DNA of 64,000 nt, taken from contig NZ_CP049143.1 of the NCBI RefSeq assembly GCF_011044495.1, positions 4,092,001 through 4,156,000 on the forward strand, in the 5' to 3' direction. The DNA comes from Roseimicrobium sp. ORNL1 (GTDB lineage: Bacteria > Verrucomicrobiota > Verrucomicrobiia > Verrucomicrobiales > Verrucomicrobiaceae). This document shows, piece by piece, positions 1-9,020 of this stretch (its first letter is position 1; every line of letters begins with the position of its first letter). Position numbers and translations under genes: made by a program. The notes under the pieces were generated by a model. The model was not told the origin of the DNA. It did not search any database and saw only the letters and a list, made by a program, of their open reading frames with translations.

Positions 1-2
1 CG

Positions 3-932
3 GAGCCCCGCCCTACCCAGCCTCCCTTCAACGAAACTTGCCCCTTCTGCCCTGGAAACGAGAAGCAGACCGCTCAGGAGCTTGTGCGGGAATCCGACCC
101 GAGCGGCACCTGGGCGGTGCGCGCGTTCGCGAACAAGTTTCCCGCCTTCAGCCCCACCCCGGACTTGCACCGGCAGGCACATGACTCCTTCCGTTCCATG
201 GCTGCCGCCGGCGCGCATGAGGTAGTGGTGGAGCATCCGCGTCATGACCTCGCGCTCGCGGACATGGACGTGTCCCACCTCGCTGCCATCCTGCGCGTGT
301 ACCGTGCGAGGTACATGGAGCTGAAAAAAGCGCCGCACGTGCGCGGCATCGTGATTTTCAAGAATCACGGCGAACGCGCAGGCTCCTCCCTGCTGCATCC
401 GCATTCCCAGATCATCGCTGCGCCGGTGGTGTCCTGCCAGGTACGCATGCGCCTGCACGAAGCGCGGCGCTTCCATGAGGTGCACGGCGAATGCCTCTAC
501 TGCAGCACGATGGACGATGAATTGAAGGCCGGTGAGCGCATCGTGGAAACCGGGAATTCCTTCACTGCCTTCGTCCCCTACGCATCACTCTCGCCCTATC
601 ACCTGTGGATTTTCCCCACGACGCATGCGCCGTCCTATGACTCCATCACGGATGCCCAGATTCAAGAGCTCGCCGGTGTGCTGAAGCGGTTGCTCGTGCG
701 ACTGCGCACCGCTGCGGGAGATCCGGATTTTAATATCACCATCCGCTCAGCTCCGGTGGGAGAAGAGAGCGCATGCTGCTTCCACTGGTACATCGCCATC
801 GTGCCCCGGCTGAGTCACCTCGCAGGGTTCGAACTCGGCAGCGGCACGTACATCAACAGCCTGCCCTCAGAGGTGAGCGCGGAGAATTTGCGCAGGGTGC
901 AGGTGGAGGGTGTAAGCGCGAGCGTGGAGTGA
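3..932 (+). CDS. galT: Galactose-1-phosphate uridylyltransferase (5' end outside window)
   Basis: The reading frame is open from the first bases of the window, so the N-terminus is missing; 309 residues are visible. The frame opens with the GalT zinc/N-terminal signature CPFCPGNE and later carries HPHSQI, the active-site His-Pro-His region, followed by a second Cys pair (CLYC). The C-terminal half keeps the HIT-like fold signature with FHWYIAIVPR. The family transfers UMP between UDP-glucose and galactose-1-phosphate in the Leloir pathway, in the cytosol. HPHSQI, rather than the enterobacterial HPHGQ form, resembles the shorter GalT proteins of Thermotoga and Actinobacteria. Nothing else of a gal operon is visible downstream. 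Confidence 0.9.
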   Translation, partial: EPRPTQPPFNETCPFCPGNEKQTAQELVRESDPSGTWAVRAFANKFPAFSPTPDLHRQAHDSFRSMAAAGAHEVVVEHPRHDLALADMDVSHLAAILRVYRARYMELKKAPHVRGIVIFKNHGERAGSSLLHPHSQIIAAPVVSCQVRMRLHEARRFHEVHGECLYCSTMDDELKAGERIVETGNSFTAFVPYASLSPYHLWIFPTTHAPSYDSITDAQIQELAGVLKRLLVRLRTAAGDPDFNITIRSAPVGEESACCFHWYIAIVPRLSHLAGFELGSGTYINSLPSEVSAENLRRVQVEGVSASVE

Positions 933-996
933 TAGGGCTGGTGTATCACCTGCAAGTGAGTCAGCCATTCAGCAAAGCCATGGCATAGGCCCAAGA

Positions 997-1137
997 AGTG
1001 GGGGCATTCCTGCCCCCATTTTACGGTCACAGCCGATTGGTGATGAAGCTTCAGATTCGGAAGCCCATTACATCACAAGCACATTGGTCATGACAACGCG
1101 CCGCTTACGCTCGAATGGGGGCAGGAATGCCCCCACT
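997..1137. repeat. Bipartite inverted repeat R1 (REP/MITE-like)
   Basis: Two 24-bp arms at 997-1020 and 1114-1137 are perfect reverse complements. Each arm is itself a hairpin, GGGGGCA-TTCC-TGCCCCC. The element lies in the non-coding stretch 933-1178. Short peptides read from its arms (for example WGQECPH) are by-products of the repeat, not genes. Confidence 0.75.
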
Positions 1138-1178
1138 CCTTGACGTGACGCAACGACATGGGCAAAGACGCCACTGAT

Positions 1179-1535
1179 TCACCTCCCCAAATGCATCGCC
1201 TCTTCCACCCGAATGTCGTCGGCAGAGGGTTTTGAGGGAACCTTGGAATCGTTGCTCGGAGAGCCCTGCAGCCAGCGCCGGGCAAGCTCCTCACGAGCGC
1301 GATCCCAGTGCTCCTTTCTGGGCTCATTTCCACCGCCCTCGGCCTGACTGTACTGACTGGCCAGTGCTTCCAGAGAGGTTTCCTCATCGAAGTGGGCGCC
1401 CACTCCGGACTCGGAGACCATACGGGAGCCAGCTGCTCCCGCCTCGAGGTCGAGGGGATTCATTCCCGGCCTCGACTGCTGTTCCTGACTCTGACTTTGG
1501 TTTTGGTTTTGAGTCTGCATTCCCGCGGATCGCAT
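1179..1535 (-). CDS. Hypothetical small Q/N/S-rich protein
   Basis: The frame encodes 118 residues (113 from the second Met at 1520) starting about 45 bp after the obgE stop. I do not recognise the family. The N-terminus is an alternating Gln-Thr/Asn/Ser run, then a charged, probably helical C-terminal half. The same type of alternating tract occurs in the minus-strand lyase-like protein near 11.4 kb, which is the main reason to keep it. A perfect 9-bp inverted repeat (CCCGCGGAT, 3-nt spacer) spans 1523-1543, over its start. It could be a chance ORF; 933-1580 holds no other gene. Confidence 0.35.
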   Translation of the reverse strand: MRSAGMQTQNQNQSQSQEQQSRPGMNPLDLEAGAAGSRMVSESGVGAHFDEETSLEALASQYSQAEGGGNEPRKEHWDRAREELARRWLQGSPSNDSKVPSKPSADDIRVEEAMHLGR

Positions 1536-1580
1536 CCGCGGGGGTCTTTGGACCTACCGGAAGTCATCTACGAGGAACAC

Positions 1581-2615
1581 CTACTCAATGTCCTGGGCGA
1601 TGGTCTTGTCGAGATAGCCGAACAGCTTCTCCATGCCATCGCCTTCGTTCGCGGAGATGGGGAAGATTTTGATGCGCTTGAAGCGCTCCTTGAGGCGGGA
1701 GAGATTCTCCTCGGACTCAGGAAGGTCCATCTTGTTGGCAAGGATGCACCAGGGGCGCTTCGCCAGCTCGGGGCTGTAGAGTTTGATCTCCGTGCGCAGC
1801 GTTTCGATGTCGTTGATGGGATCGCGCGCCTCACTGCCGGCGGTGTCCACCACGAAGAGCAGGACACGGCAGCGCATGATGTGGCGCAGGAAATCATGAC
1901 CAAGCCCCACGTTCGCATGGGCTCCCTCAATAAGACCGGGGATGTCCGCCACCGTGGCGCGGCGTGTCTCGGTGAACTCCACCACTCCCACGTGCGGCTG
2001 CAGCGTGGTGAAAGGGTAGTTGGCCACCTTCGGCTTCGCGTGGGAGAGCTTTGTGAGGAGCGTGGACTTGCCCGCGTTGGGGAAGCCGACAAGGCCGGCA
2101 TCCGCGATGCTGCGCAGTTCGAAGTGGAAGCGTCCTTCCTCGCCTTCGTCGCCCGCGGTGGACTCCATGGGAGTCTGGTTCGTCGGGCTTTTGAAGTGCT
2201 GGTTGCCCTTGCCACCCTTGCCGCCCTTGCACAGCACGTATTCCATCCCCACCTCGGTGAGGTCCGCCACCGGCTCGAATTCTTCCGTGGGCTCGCCCGT
2301 TTCGGGGTCGAATCCCTCGATGATGCGGCTGATCACCAGACCCGGGGGCACACGGAAAACACCGTGCTCGCCCGACTTCCCGGTGCGCTGCTCACCCATG
2401 CCGCCCTGACCGTCCTTGGCGTACAGCTTGCCGTTGAAGAAGAAATTGCGCAGGCTGTCCGTGCTGGGATCCACTTTGAGGACGACATCCCCTCCCCGGC
2501 CACCATCACCGCCGTCCGGCCCCCCTTTGGGGCGGTACTTGCCGCGGTGGAAATGCACGCTGCCATCTCCGCCTTTTCCGGCGCGGGCATGAATTTTAAT
2601 CTGGTCTACAAACAT
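1581..2615 (-). CDS. obgE: GTPase ObgE/CgtA
   Basis: The protein has 344 residues. Start chosen at the ATG giving MFVDQIKI, the usual Obg N-terminus; the frame is open 18 codons further upstream. Residues 1-158 form the Gly-rich Obg fold (many GGxGG motifs). The G domain follows: G1 GFPNAGKST at 177-185, G3 DIPG at 224-227, then NKMD and an SA motif near the C-terminus. It stops shortly after the G domain, so it is a short Obg lacking the C-terminal OCT domain. Obg proteins act in 50S ribosome assembly and growth control. Confidence 0.95.
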   Translation of the reverse strand: MFVDQIKIHARAGKGGDGSVHFHRGKYRPKGGPDGGDGGRGGDVVLKVDPSTDSLRNFFFNGKLYAKDGQGGMGEQRTGKSGEHGVFRVPPGLVISRIIEGFDPETGEPTEEFEPVADLTEVGMEYVLCKGGKGGKGNQHFKSPTNQTPMESTAGDEGEEGRFHFELRSIADAGLVGFPNAGKSTLLTKLSHAKPKVANYPFTTLQPHVGVVEFTETRRATVADIPGLIEGAHANVGLGHDFLRHIMRCRVLLFVVDTAGSEARDPINDIETLRTEIKLYSPELAKRPWCILANKMDLPESEENLSRLKERFKRIKIFPISANEGDGMEKLFGYLDKTIAQDIE

Positions 2616-2743
2616 GAGGCGAGCCGTCCAGTATCCCGAATTCGGACGGTGCGTCAAACTGCACCGCAAAGTTCCGGCTCATCTCGGCTCAGCAGCAGCC
2701 ACCGGTATGGCTGGCCGGTGACTGCCGCAGGGACCCGCTGCGC

Positions 2744-3622
2744 TCACGGTACCAGGAAAATCTGGCCGTTGCGGGGGTCACGCACTTTCTGCCCGGCGGT
2801 GAGGCCGCGTACGTCGAGCATGTTCTTTGAATCCTGCTCGACTCCAGGCGGGTAGACAAAGCCCGGCTTGCCCGGCACGAGAGTGCCATAAACCGCAGGG
2901 GTTGAGGGTTTCGGAGTGGCCGGCTTGGCCAGGGTCCGGGAATTCATCTGGCCCTGCGGCTGCTGTTCCAGGGTTGAGTTGGAGGCGGACTGCTCGGCAG
3001 CGGGGTCGTTTCGCCGCTGGGTGGAACTGTAGGCCTCTGTGGCCGCAGGACTATAGGGATCCAGATACCGCGTTTCCGAGGGCTGGCTCATCACATTCAC
3101 GTCACCATCCGTGATGACCGGAGAGGAACCGCCGGGACGTGGTTGCAGGCGCACCGCAGGCATGGAGGGCTGCCTGCTGGTCACGGTCACCCCTCCCCCT
3201 GGCGAGTACACAGCGCCTCCGGAAGAGTACGCCCGGCGCTGGGTCACCATGCCCGGTGGCAGCCACTGCTGCGTCTGGGGGTCCCACACGCGCATGAAGG
3301 GCGGCTCTTCCGAGCCACGCTGGGGACGCAGGCGCGCCTGATCAGCCCGGATATCGGCGGCATAATCCGGCGTGGTAGTCACCGTGTAGATCCGTTGAGG
3401 GCGCACGGCTCGCAGTTCGGGGTTCGGCAGGGGCTCTTCCAGCTTGCGGGCGGTCTTGTAGAGGAAGTTGCCCACACGGTTGGCTGCAGACTCTATCTTA
3501 TTGACGGCAGATTGCGGTGGTCTTGCGGAGGCAGGAGGGGTGACTGCCAGAAGGCAGGCGGCACCTCCGAGAAGCATCCACGCCAGCCTCAGGGGCCGTG
3601 ATGCCGAAGCGCTCATATTCAT
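2744..3622 (-). CDS. Hypothetical exported protein
   Basis: This is 292 residues from the Met at 3622 (a second Met two codons in at 3616 is equally possible). The N-terminus is a signal peptide: basic start, hydrophobic LAWMLLGGAACLLAV, and an ASA cleavage site. The mature part is Pro/Ser/Gln-rich and looks largely disordered. The C-terminus ends with GLTAGQKVRDPRNGQIFLVP, which may be a small conserved motif. No enzymatic motif is visible. It runs in the same direction as obgE with about 130 bp between. Function unknown; envelope localisation is inferred. Confidence 0.65.
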   Translation of the reverse strand: MNMSASASRPLRLAWMLLGGAACLLAVTPPASARPPQSAVNKIESAANRVGNFLYKTARKLEEPLPNPELRAVRPQRIYTVTTTPDYAADIRADQARLRPQRGSEEPPFMRVWDPQTQQWLPPGMVTQRRAYSSGGAVYSPGGGVTVTSRQPSMPAVRLQPRPGGSSPVITDGDVNVMSQPSETRYLDPYSPAATEAYSSTQRRNDPAAEQSASNSTLEQQPQGQMNSRTLAKPATPKPSTPAVYGTLVPGKPGFVYPPGVEQDSKNMLDVRGLTAGQKVRDPRNGQIFLVP

Positions 3623-3756
3623 GGAAGGAGGGGTTATAAGTTGGGGTTCGCAATAATCATGGCTGAATCGAAAACCCATATGGCGTTGGATGCCGCCTGA
3701 GGCTCCATCGATTAATTCCACCCGGGAAACAGGCTGCTTGACCGGAGGCAGTCGCG

Positions 3757-4974
3757 ATGTCACGGAAGCTTTCTTACTCCCCCTTTACCCAGCCAATTCC
3801 CTTGCCCCGTCCGATTGTCGCCAGCTACTGCACCACCTTCCTGAAACCGGAGATGCTCCACATCTACCGGCAGATCACCGGATTGCGGAGGTATGACACC
3901 TTTGTGATCTGCAAGGAGCGGCAGAGCGAGGATCTCTACCTCATGCCCGAGGGCGGTGTGGAGCTCGCGCCCGGCGTGCGCAGCAACTTCATCCGCCGCT
4001 TCTGGCTGAAATACATCCGCCGCGAACCTCCGATCGTGTATCGCGGCGAATACGGCGTGCTGGCGAATCTGCTCGGGCGCCGTGATGCCGACCTGATGCA
4101 TGTGTATTTTGGCCACACGGGTGTGCACCTGCTTCCATTCATCCAGCGCTGGCCAAAGCCGGTGGTCGTCTCTTTCCACGGCATGGATGTGCAGACGCGT
4201 GCGCATGATCCATCTTATGAAGTGAAGCTGCGCGAGCTGCTGCAGGCAGCGACGCTGGTGCTGGCGCGTTCCCAGTCCCTGCTGGATCGCCTTCACGAAC
4301 TGGGCTGCCCCGAGAGCAAGGTACGAATGAACCGCACGGGCATCCCGCTGGATCTGTATCCCGAGATCAAGCGCGCGTTCCCCCAGGATGGCGCGTGGCA
4401 CTTTGTGCAGGCCTGCCGTCTCATTGAGAAGAAGGGACTGGATGATGCGCTGCATGCCTTTGCGCAATTCACCAGGACTTATCCGCAGGCACGCTTCACC
4501 ATCGCAGGAGAAGGCCCCCTGCGTGATGAGACGGAAGCGCTCAGCAAGAAGCTCGGTGTGGGAGAGAGCGTACGCTTCGCCGGATTCCTGAAAGGCGCCG
4601 AGCTGTCCGCGCTGTATCATCAGGCACATGCGTTCATTCACCCAAGCCGCATGACCTCAGACCAGAATCAGGAAGGCGTGCCCAACTCCATGCTGGAAGC
4701 CATGGCCACCGGATTGCCGGTGGTCTCCACGCTCCACGGCGGCATTCCCGAGGCCGTGCGTGATGGCGTGACCGGTTTCCTGGTGGCGGAACGCGACCGG
4801 GAGGGATTGCATCAATCCATGATCAAGCTCACGAGCACCGAGTCCACCTGGCGTACCATGGGCGAAGCCGCCGCGGCGGATGTGCGGAAGAACTTCGAGT
4901 CGTCACAGCAGATCGCGAATCTCGAGGCCGCGTATGATGAGGCAAGGGAGTTGGGGCGGGGTCAGAAGGACTGA
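3757..4974 (+). CDS. Glycosyltransferase family 4 (copy 1)
   Basis: This 405-residue protein has the two-domain GT-B layout of GT4 enzymes: N-terminal acceptor half with SFHGMDV near residue 140, and C-terminal donor half with QACRLIEKKGLDD, the nucleotide-sugar phosphate-binding region. The retaining-enzyme E-x7-E element is EGVPNSMLEAMATG. A GGAGG ribosome site sits about 9 bp before the ATG. It is most similar to the next gene (shared CxTFLKPEM, ARSQSLLDRL, LGCP, NSMLEAMATGLPVV), so the two are paralogs. The family adds sugars to polysaccharide or glycolipid; acceptor and sugar cannot be told from sequence. Confidence 0.85.
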   Translation: MSRKLSYSPFTQPIPLPRPIVASYCTTFLKPEMLHIYRQITGLRRYDTFVICKERQSEDLYLMPEGGVELAPGVRSNFIRRFWLKYIRREPPIVYRGEYGVLANLLGRRDADLMHVYFGHTGVHLLPFIQRWPKPVVVSFHGMDVQTRAHDPSYEVKLRELLQAATLVLARSQSLLDRLHELGCPESKVRMNRTGIPLDLYPEIKRAFPQDGAWHFVQACRLIEKKGLDDALHAFAQFTRTYPQARFTIAGEGPLRDETEALSKKLGVGESVRFAGFLKGAELSALYHQAHAFIHPSRMTSDQNQEGVPNSMLEAMATGLPVVSTLHGGIPEAVRDGVTGFLVAERDREGLHQSMIKLTSTESTWRTMGEAAAADVRKNFESSQQIANLEAAYDEARELGRGQKD

Positions 4975-5048
4975 CGCGGTGTGGCTGGAGTGTCCTTAAG
5001 TCTTTAAGATATGCGCCAGGCGTGATTCGCTTGTCGCATTGCAGAAGC

Positions 5049-5316
5049 CAGGAGGTTAGGCGTCCCGCCTGACAGAGGATGTTAGACCTCCGGCCTGACC
5101 AATCCTCAAATTCACAAAAACACCACGTCTTGCAGCATCGTCCTCTGCACCATGCAGTCGAAGTACCATGCACCGCGAGTCATGTTCACACTCACGCTCA
5201 GTTATACGTGGGGCATTTGCCACTTGGTGGAAGGACTGCTGCGCGCATTCGGGAGGAGGTGCCGGTCAGACCGGAGGTCTAACCACCGCTGTCAGGCGGG
5301 ACGCCTAACCTCCTTG
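5049..5316. repeat. Bipartite inverted repeat R2 between glycosyltransferase paralogs
   Basis: Two arms of about 52 bp (5049-5100 and 5264-5316) are near-perfect reverse complements, differing in a 5-bp block and one further base. Each arm holds two hairpin units about 31 nt apart: AGGCG-TCC-CGCCT, and AGACC-TCC-GGCCT (left) or its perfectly paired form (right). About 160 bp separates the arms. It fills most of the 491-bp gene-free stretch 4975-5465; I see no gene there. Confidence 0.75.
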
Positions 5317-5465
5317 GGTGAGGCGGCTGCGACGTCGATTCCAGCGTATCCAGAAGATCCACCACCCCGTCTGAATAATATTGCAGTCTCACCGCACCTT
5401 GACCGCACCCGCATCAAATGGCATGCAGTGGATGCTCTTGCTCTTTCTCACTCGCCGCCCGTTCG

Positions 5466-6692
5466 ATGCCTGATTCCCTGCCCCATGTCATTTCCCTCTG
5501 CGGCACGTTTTTGAAGCCGGAGATGCAGAGCATTTATCGTCAGGTCACCGGGCTGAAGCGCGTGCGCACCACGGTGTACACCCAGAGCCATGAGAATGCG
5601 GAGATGTTCCCCTTCGAGCCCGTGGTCACGCTGCAGAAGCTGGCCCGGCCACGCCTGAAAGGAAATTTCCTGCTGCGCTTCTGGTTCAAGCACGTCATCA
5701 AAAGCTGGCCGCCGCCCTTCCCCATCAACAAGGAAGTGAGCCCGTACTATCCGTACAATCTGGTGGAACTGCTAAAAGCGGACAATCCAGACTTGGTGCA
5801 CGTGTATTACGGACACAAGGCCGTGCACTACCTCGATATGCTCGAAGCTTGGAGCGGCCCCTTTGTCGTTTCCTTCCACGGCGTGGATGTATCCAAGTTC
5901 CTGGACCAGCCGGAGTACGTGACGAAGCTGAAGACCGTGTTCAAGAAAGCATCCCTGGTCATGGCCCGGAGCCAGTCCCTGCTGGATCGTCTGGAGGAAC
6001 TGGGATGCCCGGCGGACAAGCTGCGCATGAATCACACCCCCATCCCGCTGGAGCATCTGCAGGCCGCAGTGCGCCAGCCCCCGGCCGATGGGCAGTGGCG
6101 GCTCGTGCAGGCGTGTCGCTTGATTCAGAAAAAGGGCATCCTCACCACGCTCAAGGCACTCGCCATCGTGAAGGAGAAGTACCCCCGTGTGCGCTACGTG
6201 CTGTGCGGCGAGGGCCCGCTCAAGCCTAAGATCGAAGAGACGGTGCACAAGCTGGGTCTGGAGGACAATGTGGAGATGCTTGGCTGGCTGGACCAGCAGC
6301 AGCTCCTGGAGCAGTACAACATCGCCCAGATGTTCCTCCACCCGAGTCAAAAGACCAAGGAGGAGGACCAGGAGGGAATTCCCAATTCCATGCTGGAGGC
6401 CATGGCCACCGGATTGCCAGTAGTCGCCACCATGCACGGCGGCATCCCGGAAGCGGTCCACTCGGGTGAAGATGGATTACTCGTGCCGGAGAAGAGCCCG
6501 GAACAGCTCGCGGAGGCCATGCTGAAACTCATGGGCGATGCCTCGGAACTCGCCCGGCTTTCACGCAACGCTGCCGCCTCAGTCCGCGACAACTTCGGCG
6601 CCGAAACCCAAGTGGCCGCGATGGAAGACGTGTACCTCTCCGCCATCTGCCTGCATGCCACACATGGCAAGACTTCGGTCTGCTGTCCGTAG
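5466..6692 (+). CDS. Glycosyltransferase family 4 (copy 2)
   Basis: The protein has 408 residues. Start chosen at the Met giving MPDSLPHVISLCGTFLKPEM, which aligns with the N-terminus of copy 1; the frame is open 16 codons upstream. It has the same GT-B architecture: SFHGVDV, ARSQSLLDRLEELGCP, QACRLIQKKGI, and the E-x7-E element EGIPNSMLEAMATG. It arose by duplication with copy 1 about 490 bp upstream. The acceptor-binding N-terminal half differs more than the C-terminal half, suggesting related donors and different acceptors (inference). Confidence 0.85.
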   Translation: MPDSLPHVISLCGTFLKPEMQSIYRQVTGLKRVRTTVYTQSHENAEMFPFEPVVTLQKLARPRLKGNFLLRFWFKHVIKSWPPPFPINKEVSPYYPYNLVELLKADNPDLVHVYYGHKAVHYLDMLEAWSGPFVVSFHGVDVSKFLDQPEYVTKLKTVFKKASLVMARSQSLLDRLEELGCPADKLRMNHTPIPLEHLQAAVRQPPADGQWRLVQACRLIQKKGILTTLKALAIVKEKYPRVRYVLCGEGPLKPKIEETVHKLGLEDNVEMLGWLDQQQLLEQYNIAQMFLHPSQKTKEEDQEGIPNSMLEAMATGLPVVATMHGGIPEAVHSGEDGLLVPEKSPEQLAEAMLKLMGDASELARLSRNAAASVRDNFGAETQVAAMEDVYLSAICLHATHGKTSVCCP

Positions 6693-6927
6693 GTTTTTCC
6701 GTGGGCGTCAATAGCCGCCCCCGCGGCATTGCAGGGGTGATTCACTCAGTGTTGAGCGCGATTCCCATCGAGCGCCGATAAGACCAGGGTCAGATGTTCT
6801 TCGCAGAGATACGGAAAAACCCGCACACACCGACGGCACACGCTGTTCACCTGATTTTAGGGCCTTCCTCACCACAATTCCAGATTAAAGAAACGTTCAA
6901 AATTGGTTGCCTATTTTGGCATGCACC

Positions 6928-6980
6928 CTAAAATTTGTCTGTGCATCACTAAAATTGTTGGTGCTTTTGTTTAAATTTGG
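6928..6980. promoter_or_regulatory. Three AT-rich repeats phased at 21 bp
   Basis: CTAAAATTTGT at 6928, CTAAAATTGTT at 6949 and TTTAAATTTGG at 6970 recur every 21 bp, two helical turns, inside the most AT-rich stretch of the window. A related CAAAATTGG lies at 6898. Such phasing suits a regulator binding site or intrinsic bend upstream of the next gene. The rest of 6693-7142 shows no gene. Confidence 0.35.
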
Positions 6981-7020
6981 GCAATTGAGCATTTTGTAAG
7001 GAATTTCCCGAGTACTTCGT

Positions 7021-7028
7021 TATACAAT
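7021..7028 (+). promoter_or_regulatory. Candidate -10 box for the gene at 7143
   Basis: TATACAAT resembles a sigma-70 -10 element. A possible -35 (TTGTAA at 6994) is 21 bp away, longer than ideal. If used, transcription would start within the longer form of the downstream ORF, favouring the ATG at 7143. Confidence 0.3.
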
Positions 7029-7142
7029 ACCATGCACTCCTTCGCACTCTCTTATGGTCTACGCCAGAATCCCGGAGAGTTTTTCCCCTTCGATGTCACA
7101 GCCATCGCGAGCCTTACCTGCAAACGGCAAAGAGCCACCGCT

Positions 7143-7448
7143 ATGAATGAGTATCTCATTGCCTCCATCGAGACCGCCCACCGCACGATCCAACGCTTCG
7201 CCGAAGCAGGGTTTGAACCTGCCCAAGCCATCGAGCGCCAGCTCAACTGGTGCTGGAAGCGCGCCAACGGAGATATCGAAGGCCCTCCCCCTGCAACCCT
7301 GTGCATGAGCTACATCATGTCGCAGGAGTTCGAGAAGTACGGTGCCTATCCCATGCTGGCACATCACCTTCGCGCCATTGAGGCGATGATTGAGCTGCTG
7401 GACATGAACGCTGACGACGTGGCGAAATACGCCGCGCTCTCCGCCTGA
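7143..7448 (+). CDS. Hypothetical protein
   Basis: The product is 101 residues, starting MNEYLIAS. The frame is open back to an ATG at 7032, but that start nearly abuts the TATACAAT box, so the inner ATG is preferred. The sequence is predicted helical with no signal peptide or membrane segment; it holds one WCWKRA motif and a C-terminal helix ending DDVAKYAALSA. I do not recognise the family. A clear terminator follows at 7523. Confidence 0.6.
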   Translation: MNEYLIASIETAHRTIQRFAEAGFEPAQAIERQLNWCWKRANGDIEGPPPATLCMSYIMSQEFEKYGAYPMLAHHLRAIEAMIELLDMNADDVAKYAALSA

Positions 7449-7522
7449 AGGGATGCCTTTTTTCCGTTGCCGTAGACGCGGCGGAATCCGGTCCGGACGC
7501 TTGAGTCGGACCAGAGTGCATG

Positions 7523-7566
7523 AATGCCCCGCACTGCCCATCTGGGTCTGCGGGGCATTTGCTTTT
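7523..7566 (+). terminator. Intrinsic terminator
   Basis: AATGCCCCGCA (7523-7533) pairs with TGCGGGGCATT (7549-7559), followed by TGCTTTT. It closes the hypothetical gene ending at 7448. The remainder of 7449-7750 shows nothing further. Confidence 0.75.
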
Positions 7567-7750
7567 CACGGGAGAATACTTGGCCACTAATGAATCCTTT
7601 GAAATAGACTGACAGTGCCATTGCAAATATTTGGCGGTCCTCAGTCTGGCAGCCGTGCCCTGAAGGGGCACAGGATCCCGCAGAGCGCATGAGCGTGAGG
7701 CTAAGAAACTGTGCGTGGTTTAACAGGGAGATAGCGCACTGTGCACCAGC

Positions 7751-8695
7751 TCATTTTTTCTTCAACGTTGCCGAGGGACTCTCGCCAAACAGGCCCTGGT
7801 AGGCTTCTGTGAACCTGCCCAGGTGCACAAACCCGTGCTGTGAAGCGATGTCTTTCACCGTACTCTCCTCGGCCCTCGCCGCTGCCAGGGCGTGCCGCGC
7901 TGCGTTGAGCCGTCGGTGATAGAGGAATTCCATGGGCGCGACGCCATAATAATCCTGAAACGCCGCCTCCAGCGCGCGTGCATCGAGACCGGCGACACCA
8001 CACAACATCTCCAGGTCGATCTCCTCCGCAAAATTTTCCTCGATGTAGTTGCGCACATGCTTCGCGACACGTCCGTCCTTGTGGGCACGCTGGCGCTCGT
8101 GTCCCGCGCTCTCTCCGACAAGGGCCACGCACAGTGCCTGGAGCACGCTTCCTTCACACTTCCTGTCCCATACCTCCGCGCGGAGAATGGCATCCGGACT
8201 CTTGGGCGTGAAGATCTCCGCCGTCGCCTCACGCAGCAGGGCCATGGCCATGGTGGACACGTTCAATGTGGCGGTATGCTTCAGCACCTCGGAAAGCGGC
8301 AGTTGAAAGAGAGCGCGTACGGCACGCTCCAGACGCTCCTGCGAGATGATGAAATTGGTGAAGCTCTGGTTCGCCGGTGAGCGGTACGCGCCTTCGTCGC
8401 CAGGTGTGAACACACCAAGGGAGTCGGAAGTCATCACCTCGCCATTGAGCCATGCGGCGCCATTACGCCTGGTCGACATGACCGCCGTGATCATTCCCTT
8501 CGGCGCCGTGCCGTGCACACAGATGCTGCGCGTGTACTGCTCGCGGCAGAAGACCATGTGCGGACTTCCGCGGTAAAGGCACTCACCGTTGAAGGCTCCA
8601 GGTTCCACCTGGTCATACCGGATATTGAATCCATCGCCATTATGCATCTCCGAAAGCTGGCCGCATTCTTCAGGAGCGAGGAATAACGTTTCCAT
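7751..8695 (-). CDS. AraC/XylS-family transcriptional regulator
   Basis: The protein has 314 residues. The last 100 form the two-helix-turn-helix AraC DNA-binding domain: a first HTH around EEIDLEMLCGVAGLDARALE and the family signature around VKDIASQHGFVHLGRFTEAY followed by FGESP. The N-terminal 200 residues have no recognised ligand motif and look like the sensory half of EutR/FeaR-like members. It is divergent from the metallopeptidase gene at 9021 with a 325-bp intergenic region, where control of that gene or of itself could occur. Target unknown. Confidence 0.85.
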   Translation of the reverse strand: METLFLAPEECGQLSEMHNGDGFNIRYDQVEPGAFNGECLYRGSPHMVFCREQYTRSICVHGTAPKGMITAVMSTRRNGAAWLNGEVMTSDSLGVFTPGDEGAYRSPANQSFTNFIISQERLERAVRALFQLPLSEVLKHTATLNVSTMAMALLREATAEIFTPKSPDAILRAEVWDRKCEGSVLQALCVALVGESAGHERQRAHKDGRVAKHVRNYIEENFAEEIDLEMLCGVAGLDARALEAAFQDYYGVAPMEFLYHRRLNAARHALAAARAEESTVKDIASQHGFVHLGRFTEAYQGLFGESPSATLKKK

Positions 8696-9020
8696 GGCGA
8701 GGAATCAGGTCGGCCTTGAGGAGCGTCTGCCCGCGGATTGCAAAACCGGACAACGCTATGGATCGCTTTTTTTCCCCTACTTCGTCACGCACGAATGTCT
8801 ACATAAAGATTCAGCTCCTCCCGCGGTTACGCGTCATTCTTTGAGGCGCTCATGCCGCGTGCGCGGGATATAAGACCTTGAGCCTATCGAGGAAACGGTG
8901 ATTTCCTGCCACAAAGGCGAGAATGTTTTCGTCCGCCTCACGATCGCCCTGCCTGCTGCTGGCTGCCCAGGAATGCAGCCGTGGGACAGAACATCAAGTC
9001 CCCATTCCTCCGGCAACCCT
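8696..9020. other. Divergent intergenic region
   Basis: This is 325 bp between the AraC-type regulator (leftward) and the metallopeptidase (rightward). It includes a short T-rich patch near 8767-8775. I see no gene, repeat or clear promoter pair, but both genes must be transcribed from here. Confidence 0.4.

Noticed and set aside
997-1137. Small WGQECPH/WGHSCPH peptide frames
   Set aside because: They are read from the hairpin arms of R1, so are repeat by-products.
1308-2855. A 515-residue plus-strand frame opposite obgE
   Set aside because: Opposite-strand shadow of the conserved GTPase; no domain.
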